DNA of 64,000 bases. Source: Acidobacteria bacterium RIFCSPLOWO2_12_FULL_68_19. Its GTDB lineage: Bacteria; Acidobacteriota; Vicinamibacteria; Vicinamibacterales; UBA2999. The stretch is taken from contig MELF01000027.1 in assembly GCA_001767525.1 (NCBI GenBank), positions 1 to 64,000 on the forward strand. Reading direction: 5' to 3'. The notes under the pieces are model-generated. The model had not been told where the DNA came from and searched no databases. It worked only from the letters and a program-made list of their open reading frames with translations. The translations under genes and the position numbers were made by a program. The stretch's first letter is position 1; each line of letters opens with the position of its first letter. This document shows, piece after piece, positions 15,889 to 23,514 of this stretch.

Positions 15889-17640
15889 ATGAGACAGCTG
15901 GTCCGACCGCTCGTCGCGCTGGCGGCCGCCGTGGCCGCGTTGCCGCTCGCTGCACAGAGCCGGGCATTCGTGCCGGCGAGCGACCAGGTGCTCGCGAGTC
16001 CCGACGGCGCCGACTGGCTGCACATCAGCCGGACGTACAACCAGCATCGCTACAGTCCGCTCGACCAGATCAACAAGGGCAACGTCGGCCAGTTGCGCAT
16101 GGTGTGGTCGCGCGGGCTGCCGCCGGGTGCGCAGGAGTCGACGCCGATCGTCTATCGCGGCGTGATGTACGTGATGGTCCCGGGCGGGGGTGTGCAGGCC
16201 CTCGACGCGAAGAACGGCGACGCCATCTGGGAGTACCGGCGCGACTACCCGCCCACGGTCCCGCGCCTGGCGGCGCGCGCCAAGAACCTCGCCATCTACG
16301 AGGACATGATCTACTACGGCGCGCCCGACGGGTACCTCCTGGCGCTCGACGCGCAGACCGGACGGCTGCGGTGGGAGACGAAGGTCGACAACGGCCAGAT
16401 CACCGCCGGGGGCCTGCTGGTCGCCGACGGCAAGGTGATCTCGAACCGGACGTGCGAGCAGGGGAAGCGCGAGTTCTGCTTCATCGCCGCGCACGACGCG
16501 CGCACCGGGAAGGAAGTCTGGCGCTTCTACACCACCGCGGCGCCCGGCGAGCCCGGCGGCGACACATGGGGCGACATGCCGCTCGACCAGCGCGCCGCGG
16601 GACCGTGGGGACTGCCCGGCTCCTACGACCCCTCGCGCAGGATCGTCTACTGGGGCGTCGCGAACCCGAACCCGTACACGCGGTTCAAGCGGCACGGCCG
16701 CTACGACACGACGCCGCCCATGTCGCCGACGGAGCTGTACAGCAACTCGACGCTCGCACTGAACGTCGAGACCGGCAGGCTGGTCTGGTACTACCAGGAA
16801 CTGCCCGGGGACGACTGGGACGCCGACCACAACCAGGAGCGCCTGCTGATTCGCACGCGCGTCGCTCCCAATCCGCGCCTCGTCAAGTGGATCAACCCGA
16901 CGATCACGCCGGGCGTCGAGCAGGACGTGGTCATCACGGTGGCCGAGGGCGGCGGCATGTTCGCCCTGGCCCGGGAGACCGGCCAGTTCCTCTGGGCGCG
17001 GCCGTTCCCCTTCGACGATCCCAACGTCAACATGATGGTCGTCGATCCGCGAACGGGGAAGACGGGCCTCAATCTGGAGAAGATGTTCCGGAAGGACGGC
17101 GACACGATCGTGGGCTGCTACCACAACACGCGCGGCTTGTGGCAGGTGGCCTACCATCCGGGCCGGAACGCCATCTACGTCCCGTTCCACGATCAGTGCC
17201 TGTCGATGGAGGCGGTCAACACGAGCGGCACGGGGTACGGGCGCCGCGTGGGTGTGCTGCGGCCCGGCGCCGACCCGAAGAAGTACATGGGCATCGCCCG
17301 GGTGGACGCCGCCACCGGCGAGATGCGCGTGATCTACTCGCAGGCGGAACCGACCAACGGCTCGGCGCTCGCGACGGCGGGCGACCTCGTGTTCTTCGGG
17401 GATCTGAACCGCCGCTTCCGCGCCCTCGACGCCGACAGCGGCACGGTGTTGTGGGAGACGATTGTCGGCGGGATGATCATGAACAGCACCATCACGTACG
17501 CAGTCGACGGCAAGCAGTACGTGATGATCTTCACCGGCGGCGGCCAGTCGGCCACCGCAGGGCCGCTCACCGTCGTCGGGAGAACGATGCCCCCGCCCGT
17601 GCAGGGGCACAATGCGGTCTACGTGTTCGGGCTGCCGTAG
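15889..17640 (+). CDS. PQQ-dependent alcohol dehydrogenase-like quinoprotein
   Basis: A 583-aa secreted eight-bladed propeller (signal peptide about residues 1-22). The PQQ repeat tryptophan-docking motifs recur: LDAKNGDAIWEYR, LDAQTGRLRWET, DARTGKEVWRF, LNVETGRLVWYYQ, LDADSGTVLWET. DDWDADHNQE holds the likely catalytic Asp of methanol/alcohol dehydrogenase-type enzymes. Electrons would pass to a periplasmic cytochrome; the cytochrome c at 17.9 kb is encoded on the other strand. ATG 15889 overlaps the stop of a short upstream ORF. Confidence 0.88.
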   Translation: MRQLVRPLVALAAAVAALPLAAQSRAFVPASDQVLASPDGADWLHISRTYNQHRYSPLDQINKGNVGQLRMVWSRGLPPGAQESTPIVYRGVMYVMVPGGGVQALDAKNGDAIWEYRRDYPPTVPRLAARAKNLAIYEDMIYYGAPDGYLLALDAQTGRLRWETKVDNGQITAGGLLVADGKVISNRTCEQGKREFCFIAAHDARTGKEVWRFYTTAAPGEPGGDTWGDMPLDQRAAGPWGLPGSYDPSRRIVYWGVANPNPYTRFKRHGRYDTTPPMSPTELYSNSTLALNVETGRLVWYYQELPGDDWDADHNQERLLIRTRVAPNPRLVKWINPTITPGVEQDVVITVAEGGGMFALARETGQFLWARPFPFDDPNVNMMVVDPRTGKTGLNLEKMFRKDGDTIVGCYHNTRGLWQVAYHPGRNAIYVPFHDQCLSMEAVNTSGTGYGRRVGVLRPGADPKKYMGIARVDAATGEMRVIYSQAEPTNGSALATAGDLVFFGDLNRRFRALDADSGTVLWETIVGGMIMNSTITYAVDGKQYVMIFTGGGQSATAGPLTVVGRTMPPPVQGHNAVYVFGLP

Positions 17641-17652
17641 GGCGAACCCGCC

Positions 17653-17857
17653 GTTCACTCTTCTGGGTTCTCGGTTCTCGGTTCGTGTTCGCGTTCGGTT
17701 CAGGTTCAGGTTCGAGGTTTGGGCGTTCGAAGTTGGGACGCAGCGTCCGGCTCTGCTGACCGGATCGGAACCTGGAACGCCGAACCGAACCCAGAACCCG
17801 AACCCAGAACACGAACCCAGAACACGAACCCAGAAGCAGGAACGTAGAAGTGTGAAC
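17653..17857. repeat. Long inverted repeat of degenerate GGTTCTC/GAACCC words
   Basis: The left side runs as TTCTCGGTTCTCGGTTCG-like words, the right side as GAACCCAGAACACGAACCC-like words, forming imperfect complementary arms of about 80-90 bases around a short centre near 17750-17770. It lies between two convergent genes, so it may serve as a terminator. The outermost words GTTCAC.CTTCTGGGTTC and GAAGTGTGAAC match the interior of the element at 6730-6960. Confidence 0.75.
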
Positions 17858-17868
17858 GAGGTGTTCGA

Positions 17869-18297
17869 TCAGGGTTTGAGGGCCTGTATCCGGATCTCCC
17901 TCAGCGGCTCGAGCTCGCGCGGCAGATCGGTCTCCCCTGCCGGCCACTTGTTCGACTTCAGCAGGAAGGCGACCACATCCGCCGTCTGGGCGCGCGACAG
18001 CGTGCTCGGGCTGTCGAGCGGCATGGTGATGCGGATGCGGTCGAAGAGATCGGAGAGCGGCAGGTCGTTCCAGTTGGCGGTGAAGACGCCGCCGACGAGC
18101 GCCGGCGTCATGTCGCCGCCTTCCAGATCGGGCTGATGGCACACGGCGCAGCGCTGAACATAGACGGCCTCGCCGCGCTTGGCCTGCGCCTCGGTGTAGA
18201 CCCCGTCCCAGACCGACGCCGCCGCCGCGAACGACACGACGGCGAACGCGGCCACGACCCACGCTCCGAGCACGCGTCGCGCCCGTGTCCCCGTCAT
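17869..18297 (-). CDS. Exported c-type cytochrome
   Basis: A 142-aa protein: signal anchor about residues 8-28, haem-binding CAVCH near 50-54, and a likely Met axial ligand in the later 'RITMPLDSPSTL' stretch. This is the usual small class I cytochrome layout. Its ATG overlaps the TGA of the upstream PQQ dehydrogenase (ATGA at 18294-18297), so the two are translationally coupled and this cytochrome is the obvious electron acceptor for that enzyme. Confidence 0.92.
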   Translation of the reverse strand: MTGTRARRVLGAWVVAAFAVVSFAAAASVWDGVYTEAQAKRGEAVYVQRCAVCHQPDLEGGDMTPALVGGVFTANWNDLPLSDLFDRIRITMPLDSPSTLSRAQTADVVAFLLKSNKWPAGETDLPRELEPLREIRIQALKP

Positions 18298-20405
18298 CGC
18301 GTGAGCTCGCTGTCGGGCAGCGCGAGCGCGAGGTACTCGCCGGAGTAGTTGCCGCCGCTCACCGCCACCACGATGTACTGCTTGCCGTCGACCAGGTAGG
18401 TCATCGGCGACCCGCTCTGGATGGCGGGCATCAGCAGGGCGCCGACCTCCTGTCCCGTCTTCTTGTCGTAGGCGCGCAGCATCGCGCCGCGCGGCCGCCC
18501 CGGCGGCGTGGTGATCTGCGGGTCGCCCATGACGACGAGCGCCCTGGTGACCATCAGCCCCACCCCCGAGGTCCCCGGTTGGCCGGTCTTCGGAATGTTG
18601 GCACCCTTCAGCAGCGGATGGCTGCGGATGTTGTCCGGCGTGTCGCCGTGCGGCGCCTGCCACAGGAGCGTGCCCCGATTGAGATCCATCGCCGCCAGCA
18701 GTCCGTAGGGCGGCTTCACGACCGGGATCCCGTCAATCGCCAGGCCCGGCACGGGCGGCGCCTTGACCGCCGCGGGCGACTGCGGCAGCTCCTCGCGCGT
18801 GCGCCGGCCCGCGTCGGCCGCGCAGCAGTCGCCGGGTCCGAACACTTCCACGAACGGCCGGCCGCCGATGCCCGATACGTAGCGGATGTCGGAGAAGCCC
18901 TGCGGCGGCGCGACGAGCGTCCGCGAGCCGAAGGTGTTGCCGGCCGGCGCGAACAGAATCCCGTTCTCCGGGTCGTAGCCGCCGCCTGGCCAGTTGGTCG
19001 CGGTGGCCGGCACGATCGCGCCGAGCGTCCCGTTCACGTCACCCAGGATCGGCGGGTTGAACGGCGTGTCCGCCACCTTGTATCGCTTGATGATCTCCAG
19101 CGCCTTGGCCCGCAGGTCCGGCGTGAAGTCGACCAGGTCGTCGGGCACCCGGAGGAACTCCCGGGCGTAGGCCGGCGGCTTGGTCACGTGCGGCTGCGTC
19201 CGCGCCGACTTCTCGCCCGGCACGTCCGATTGCGGCACGGGCCGCTCCTCGATCGGCCAGATGGGCTGGCCGGTCACGCGGTCCAGCACGTACGCCCACG
19301 CCTGCTTGGTCAGCTGCGCCACGACCTTGCGCGGCTTGCCGTCGATGACGACGTCGCCCAGAATCGGCGCGGCCGGCATGTCGTAGTTCCAGAGCGGGTG
19401 ATGCACGAGCTGGTAATGCCACTTCCGCTGCCCGGTCTTCAGATCGACGGCGACCAGGCTTTCCGCAAAGAGGTTGTCCCCCGGACGGTGGCCGCCGTAG
19501 TAGTCGGAGCTCGGCGTCTCCACCGGCAGGTACACCAGGCCCAGCTCCTCGTCCACGGTGATCTGGTTCCAGACGCCGACGTTGCCGTTGTAGGCCCAGG
19601 AGTCGTCTTCCCAGGTGTTGTTGCCGAACTCGCCGGGACCCGGAATCGTGCTGAACCGCCAGACCATCTTGCCGGTTCGCACGTCGAAGGCGCGCACCAG
19701 CCCCTTCGTGTTGTTGTGCGTCGGAACCGTCGCCCCCTCCCGCATGGAGGAGCCCACGATGACCATGTCGCGGACCACGGTCGGCGTGGAATGCACGCCA
19801 ATCTCGCCGGTTTCCAGGTTGATCTGCTGCCCGATGCCCCGGACGACCCCGACCTTCAAATCGACGACGCCGCCAGTACCGAAGGAGTTGATCATGGCGC
19901 CCGTCTTCGCGTTGAGCGCGATGAGCCGATAGCCGGTCGTCACGTACAGCACGCGCTCGTCGCCCTTGCCGTCGGTCCAGTACGCGACGCCGCGTCCGGA
20001 GAGCTGCCGCGGCGCCGCGGCGGCGCGCTTCCCTTCACGGTAGCTGTGCGCCCAGATCAGCTCGCCCGTCTTGCCGTCGAGCGCAATCACCGACCGGCGG
20101 GTGCCGGCGGTCGTGTAGAGCACGCCGCCGATCATGAGCGGCGTTCCCTCGAGCTTGTATTCCGGGAAAGGCCCGAAGTTGTCGGTCTTGAACCGCCACG
20201 CCACCTCGAGCTTGTTGAAATTCGAGGCGTTGATCTGGTCGAGCGGCGAGAACCGGGTGCCTTTCAGGTCGGCCGTGTAGTGGGGCCACTCGCCTCTGCT
20301 GGTGGAAGGCTGCCCGGCCTGGGCCGACACCCCCACGACCACCCAGAGGAGCCCGATGACGAGTGCAAGGGCCGCAAGGCCGTTCCGCATGAATCTTCGC
20401 GACAA
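18294..20405 (-). CDS. PQQ-dependent dehydrogenase (glucose dehydrogenase-like quinoprotein)
   Basis: About 703 aa with a signal peptide or anchor, then a PQQ propeller: DLKGTRFSPLDQINASN, LDGKTGELIWAHSYR, FDVRTGKMVWRFS, LVHHPLWNYDMPA (the family HHxLWDYD block) and AMDLNRGTLLWQ. It oxidises a sugar or alcohol in the periplasm. I prefer the TTG at 20405 (AGGGAGG six bases upstream, basic n-region MSRRF); an ATG five codons later (20390) is the alternative. The stop overlaps the start of the cytochrome c gene. No pqq biosynthesis gene is in the window. Confidence 0.9.
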   Translation of the reverse strand: MSRRFMRNGLAALALVIGLLWVVVGVSAQAGQPSTSRGEWPHYTADLKGTRFSPLDQINASNFNKLEVAWRFKTDNFGPFPEYKLEGTPLMIGGVLYTTAGTRRSVIALDGKTGELIWAHSYREGKRAAAAPRQLSGRGVAYWTDGKGDERVLYVTTGYRLIALNAKTGAMINSFGTGGVVDLKVGVVRGIGQQINLETGEIGVHSTPTVVRDMVIVGSSMREGATVPTHNNTKGLVRAFDVRTGKMVWRFSTIPGPGEFGNNTWEDDSWAYNGNVGVWNQITVDEELGLVYLPVETPSSDYYGGHRPGDNLFAESLVAVDLKTGQRKWHYQLVHHPLWNYDMPAAPILGDVVIDGKPRKVVAQLTKQAWAYVLDRVTGQPIWPIEERPVPQSDVPGEKSARTQPHVTKPPAYAREFLRVPDDLVDFTPDLRAKALEIIKRYKVADTPFNPPILGDVNGTLGAIVPATATNWPGGGYDPENGILFAPAGNTFGSRTLVAPPQGFSDIRYVSGIGGRPFVEVFGPGDCCAADAGRRTREELPQSPAAVKAPPVPGLAIDGIPVVKPPYGLLAAMDLNRGTLLWQAPHGDTPDNIRSHPLLKGANIPKTGQPGTSGVGLMVTRALVVMGDPQITTPPGRPRGAMLRAYDKKTGQEVGALLMPAIQSGSPMTYLVDGKQYIVVAVSGGNYSGEYLALALPDSELTR

Positions 20406-20508
20406 GGTCGCCCTCCCTTCGTGCGCTGCGATGCCGTACACAGCAAACCAACGAGGTGACACGGAGTATACACAGCGGCGCGTCCCGGTTGTAGTCGAGG
20501 CGCCGGGC

Positions 20509-21126
20509 TCAGTTCCCGGGACCGACGGCCGGGGTGTCGTCCCGCAGGACGCCCGCCGCCCAGAAGGTCTCGATGATGTCGACGACGCGCGGCCAGACGT
20601 CGGGCAGCGTGGTCTTGATCGGATCCATCCGCCCGAGAACCTGCTGGCGCGTCACCTTGTGATTGCGCCAGCTGCCGCCGCCGGAGCAGGCGTTCTGGAG
20701 CAGCGGCTGGAGCCGGTCCAGTGCGTTGGCGAAGCGCGCCTCCCGCGTCTCATGCGCCTCGAACTCCTCCCACAGGGCGCGCAGCCGCGCCGCCTGGTCG
20801 GGCGGGAGCAGGGCGAAGATCCGATCGGCCGCCGCCCGCTCGCGCTCGACCTTCGTCCCGAGATGGCCCGGGTCGTACGCGAACGTGTCGCCGGCGTCGA
20901 TCTCGACCAGATCGTGCACCGCCAGCATCTCGAGCACGCGCAGCGGATCCACCTCCGCCCGCAGGTGCTCGGCCATGACGATGGCGGCGAGCACGAGGTG
21001 CCACGAGTGCTCCGCCGAGTTTTCCAGCCTCGACGCGTCGGCGAGCGGCGTGCGCCGGGCGACGTGCTTCAGTTTGTCGGCTTCGAGCAGAAAAGCAATC
21101 TGCCGGGTGAGACGATCGTCGGACAT
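20509..21126 (-). CDS. HD-domain phosphohydrolase (YfbR/5'-deoxynucleotidase-like)
   Basis: A 205-aa cytoplasmic protein. Metal ligands of the HD superfamily are visible: ENSAEHSWHL (first His), AVHDLVEIDAGD (the HD pair and downstream acidic residues), and a late Asp in ANALDRLQPLLQN. This pattern matches YfbR-like nucleoside monophosphate phosphatases. ATG 21126 starts directly at the edge of a TTGGG-type repeat, leaving little promoter space; the gene is divergent from the MBL gene at 21324. Confidence 0.85.
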   Translation of the reverse strand: MSDDRLTRQIAFLLEADKLKHVARRTPLADASRLENSAEHSWHLVLAAIVMAEHLRAEVDPLRVLEMLAVHDLVEIDAGDTFAYDPGHLGTKVERERAAADRIFALLPPDQAARLRALWEEFEAHETREARFANALDRLQPLLQNACSGGGSWRNHKVTRQQVLGRMDPIKTTLPDVWPRVVDIIETFWAAGVLRDDTPAVGPGN

Positions 21127-21127
21127 G

Positions 21128-21245
21128 GCTGTGGGCTTTCGGCTCTGGGCGTTGGGGCGTTCGGACCAATCCCCAACAGCCTGGTGCCTACAGTCTAAAG
21201 CCCAAAGCCTAGAGCCCAACTCCCAATCCCCAACTCCCAACGTCC
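21128..21245. repeat. TTGGG/CCCAA-type imperfect inverted repeat in a divergent promoter gap
   Basis: The left arm is built of TGGGC/TTGGGG words (GGGCTTTCGGCTCTGGGCGTTGGGG) and the right arm of CCCAA words (AAAGCCCAAAGCC, ACTCCCAATCCCCAACTCCCAAC). The arms are roughly complementary around 21170-21190. Unlike the copy at 14021 it sits between two divergent starts, so it cannot be only a terminator. Confidence 0.6.
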
Positions 21246-21323
21246 GCACTGCACCTGCCTGTTGACAGACGCCCGGGCCGCCGCCATGATGCGCGCGTCT
21301 GGGGGACCGCAAAGGAGGCGCGT

Positions 21324-22454
21324 ATGAACCGGCGTGAAGCGATGCACCTCGGGGCGGGAGCCCTCGTCGGCGCCACGGCCGCGCTGGCGGGGCTGGACCG
21401 AACCCTTTCCGCACAGGCGCAGGCGGTAAGTCCCACGCCTCCGCCGCAACCCGATCCGCGGTATGGGATGCCGCCGAAGTGGGATCGGGAGCTGCGGCAA
21501 CTGGCGCCGAACGTGTACGCCTACACGCAGGGCGGCGGCCCCGGCCTGAGCGCGGCCGGCGTCTCCAACGCCGCCGTGATCGTCGGACGGGATCAGCTGC
21601 TCGCCATCGATGCGCTGCAGGGCCCGATTCCGACCCGCGCCTTCATCGCCGCGGCACGGAAGACCACCGGCAAGCCGTTCGGCCGGCTGATTCTCACCCA
21701 CCATCACGGCGACCACGTGAACGGGACCCAGTTCTTCGACAGCAGCGTCGAGATCCTGAGCCACCCCTACTGCCGCGCGGAGATGGTCAAGGCGGCGCCG
21801 ACGGTCCCGAAGACGTGGACGCCGACGCCAGGCGTCGCCGACAAGGAGGAGGAGCGCCGGCTCGCGCTGCCGACGGTCACCTTCCGGGACGATCTCGTCT
21901 ACGACGTCAACGGCGTCGAGGTGCAGTTCCGCGTCGTCGGTCCCGCGCACACCTGGGGCGACGTAGTCGCGTACCTGCCGCAGCACAAGATCGTCTTCCT
22001 CGGCGACGTCGGCTTCTTCTGGGTGGCGCCGTACGCCAACAACAGCTGGATCACGAGATGGATCGACGTCTGCAACGCGATCATCGGCTGGGACGTCGAC
22101 GTGCTCGTGCCCGGGCACGGACCGATCGGCGGCAAGAAGGAACTGGCCGAGATGCGGGACTACTTCGAGGTGCTGCGCGTGGAGGCGCGGAGGAGGTACG
22201 ACCGGAAGATGCCGCCGGGCGTCGCCGCCGCCGAGATCCGCCTCGGTCGGTTCGACAACTGGATCGGCCCCGAGCGGCTCATCATGGACACCGTCCGGTG
22301 GTACGCGGAGTGGAACGGCACGCTCACCCCCGACTACAACGCGAACGCCGTCCGCGAGGCCACCCTCGAGTACAACGACGTGAAGGCGAAGGAGAAGAAG
22401 GTCAGCGAGCTCATCCCGCTGCAGCGGATGGAACAGCTCGCCGAAGCTGTCTAG
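21324..22454 (+). CDS. Exported MBL-fold metallo-hydrolase
   Basis: The N-terminus (NRREAMHLGAG plus a hydrophobic run) looks like a Tat or Sec signal. The MBL fold is complete: THHHGDHVNG (HxHxDH), GPAHTWGD, LGDVGFF and VPGHG. A roughly 100-residue C-terminal helical segment follows, as in alkylsulfatase- or SoxH-like MBL proteins. Length 376 aa; ATG 21324 follows AAAGGAGG. A 9-bp hairpin follows the stop (22480-22505). Substrate unknown. Confidence 0.88.
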   Translation: MNRREAMHLGAGALVGATAALAGLDRTLSAQAQAVSPTPPPQPDPRYGMPPKWDRELRQLAPNVYAYTQGGGPGLSAAGVSNAAVIVGRDQLLAIDALQGPIPTRAFIAAARKTTGKPFGRLILTHHHGDHVNGTQFFDSSVEILSHPYCRAEMVKAAPTVPKTWTPTPGVADKEEERRLALPTVTFRDDLVYDVNGVEVQFRVVGPAHTWGDVVAYLPQHKIVFLGDVGFFWVAPYANNSWITRWIDVCNAIIGWDVDVLVPGHGPIGGKKELAEMRDYFEVLRVEARRRYDRKMPPGVAAAEIRLGRFDNWIGPERLIMDTVRWYAEWNGTLTPDYNANAVREATLEYNDVKAKEKKVSELIPLQRMEQLAEAV

Positions 22455-22479
22455 CCGCTGACGCGAGACGAGACGCCAA

Positions 22480-22505
22480 AGCGCCTCGGGCGAGATCGAG
22501 GCGCT
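22480..22505 (+). terminator. Hairpin after the MBL gene
   Basis: AGCGCCTCG (22480-22488) pairs perfectly with CGAGGCGCT (22497-22505) across an eight-base loop, 26 bases after the stop. There is no T-run. It is followed by GAAC/GAGAA-type repeat words at 22527-22593. Confidence 0.5.
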
Positions 22506-22526
22506 CCGTCACGACCTCGGAGACAG

Positions 22527-22593
22527 GAGACAGAACCGCGAAAGGAAGGCTGAACACGAACCCGAGAAGCGAGAACCGAGAAGCGTGAACGAC
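22527..22593. repeat. Half copy of the GAACC-type degenerate repeat
   Basis: Words such as GAACACGAACCCGAGAAG and CGAGAACCGAGAAGCGTGAACGAC match the right arms at 6905-6940 and 17810-17857. No complementary left arm is present here. It lies between convergent genes. Confidence 0.6.
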
Positions 22594-22603
22594 CGTTCGT
22601 CCG

Positions 22604-23398
22604 CTACGGCGCCAGCCCTTCGGTCAACTCGATGTAGGTCCCCCACGGATCGGTCAGGAACGCGATCGCCGTCGTCCCGTTGCCCGCCCTGCGGATTGGC
22701 GCCTCGATCTTGACCCCCGCCGCCTCGAGCCGCCCAACGAACTGCGGGAGATTCCGGATTTCGAAGCCGATGTGATCGAGCGCGCGGCCGCGCGTGCCCG
22801 GGTTCACCGTGTCGACCTTGCCGAACGTCAGGTTCACTCCCGGCAGATCGGCCGCATCGAACTGGCCGCGCTTGCCCGGCACCGCCCCGAAGTGCTTCCC
22901 GTACCACGCCTGCATCTCGGGCACCGCGACCACGTTCCAGTGGATGTGGTGCATGCGGATCGGCTGGCCGATGGACTTGTCCTCGAGGATCTCGACGCGC
23001 GCGTTGTCCGGCGTCATCAGCCACCGCTGATCCGCGCGGCCGTCGTTGCCCGGCTCGACCGTGAGCCCTGCCGCCTGCCACTTCGCCACCGAGCCACTGA
23101 TGTCCTTCACGTGGAAGCCGAAGTGGTTGATGACCGAACCGGCGGTGCCGGCAGTCGGCTCCGCCTGGCGAAGCATGATGAACACGCCGGGGAACTGAAT
23201 CAGTTGCAGCGAGCCGTTGGCGACCGGCGTGCCGCCGAGGGCGGCGAAGAACCGGCGGCTGGCCTCGACGTCGCGGGCCACCAGATGGATATGGCCCATC
23301 GCGACGCCGCCTTCCCCTGGCGCGACGAGCTGGGCGTGGGCGGGGGTCGCCCGCAGGAGCGCGACGACACACAAGACGGGCAGCAGGCGAATCTTCAC
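22604..23398 (-). CDS. Exported VOC-family (glyoxalase/bleomycin-resistance fold) protein
   Basis: After a signal peptide (residues 1-22, HAQ cleavage) there are two vicinal-oxygen-chelate modules: MGHIHLVARDVEASRRFFAALGG...FGFHVKD and MHHIHWNVVAVPEMQAWYGKHFG...LDHIGFEI, ending in DPWGTYIEL. Possible metal ligands are the His and Glu residues at the module starts and ends. VOC proteins include dioxygenases and isomerases; a periplasmic one is unusual and its substrate is unknown. GTG 23398 follows AAGGAGGG. Length 264 aa. Confidence 0.85.
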   Translation of the reverse strand: MKIRLLPVLCVVALLRATPAHAQLVAPGEGGVAMGHIHLVARDVEASRRFFAALGGTPVANGSLQLIQFPGVFIMLRQAEPTAGTAGSVINHFGFHVKDISGSVAKWQAAGLTVEPGNDGRADQRWLMTPDNARVEILEDKSIGQPIRMHHIHWNVVAVPEMQAWYGKHFGAVPGKRGQFDAADLPGVNLTFGKVDTVNPGTRGRALDHIGFEIRNLPQFVGRLEAAGVKIEAPIRRAGNGTTAIAFLTDPWGTYIELTEGLAP

Positions 23399-23514
23399 GA
23401 TCCCTCCTTCGGCGTGGCGCCGACGCGCATTGTATCCGGCAGGAAGCAACCGATGCTACACTCGCCCGCCTGCGCGTGTCGCTGCGGCGAAGCGGGCGCG
23501 CCGGGGAGGATTGT

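Noticed and set aside
18285-20459. Long plus-strand frame opposite the PQQ dehydrogenase
   Set aside because: Antisense shadow of a well-supported quinoprotein.
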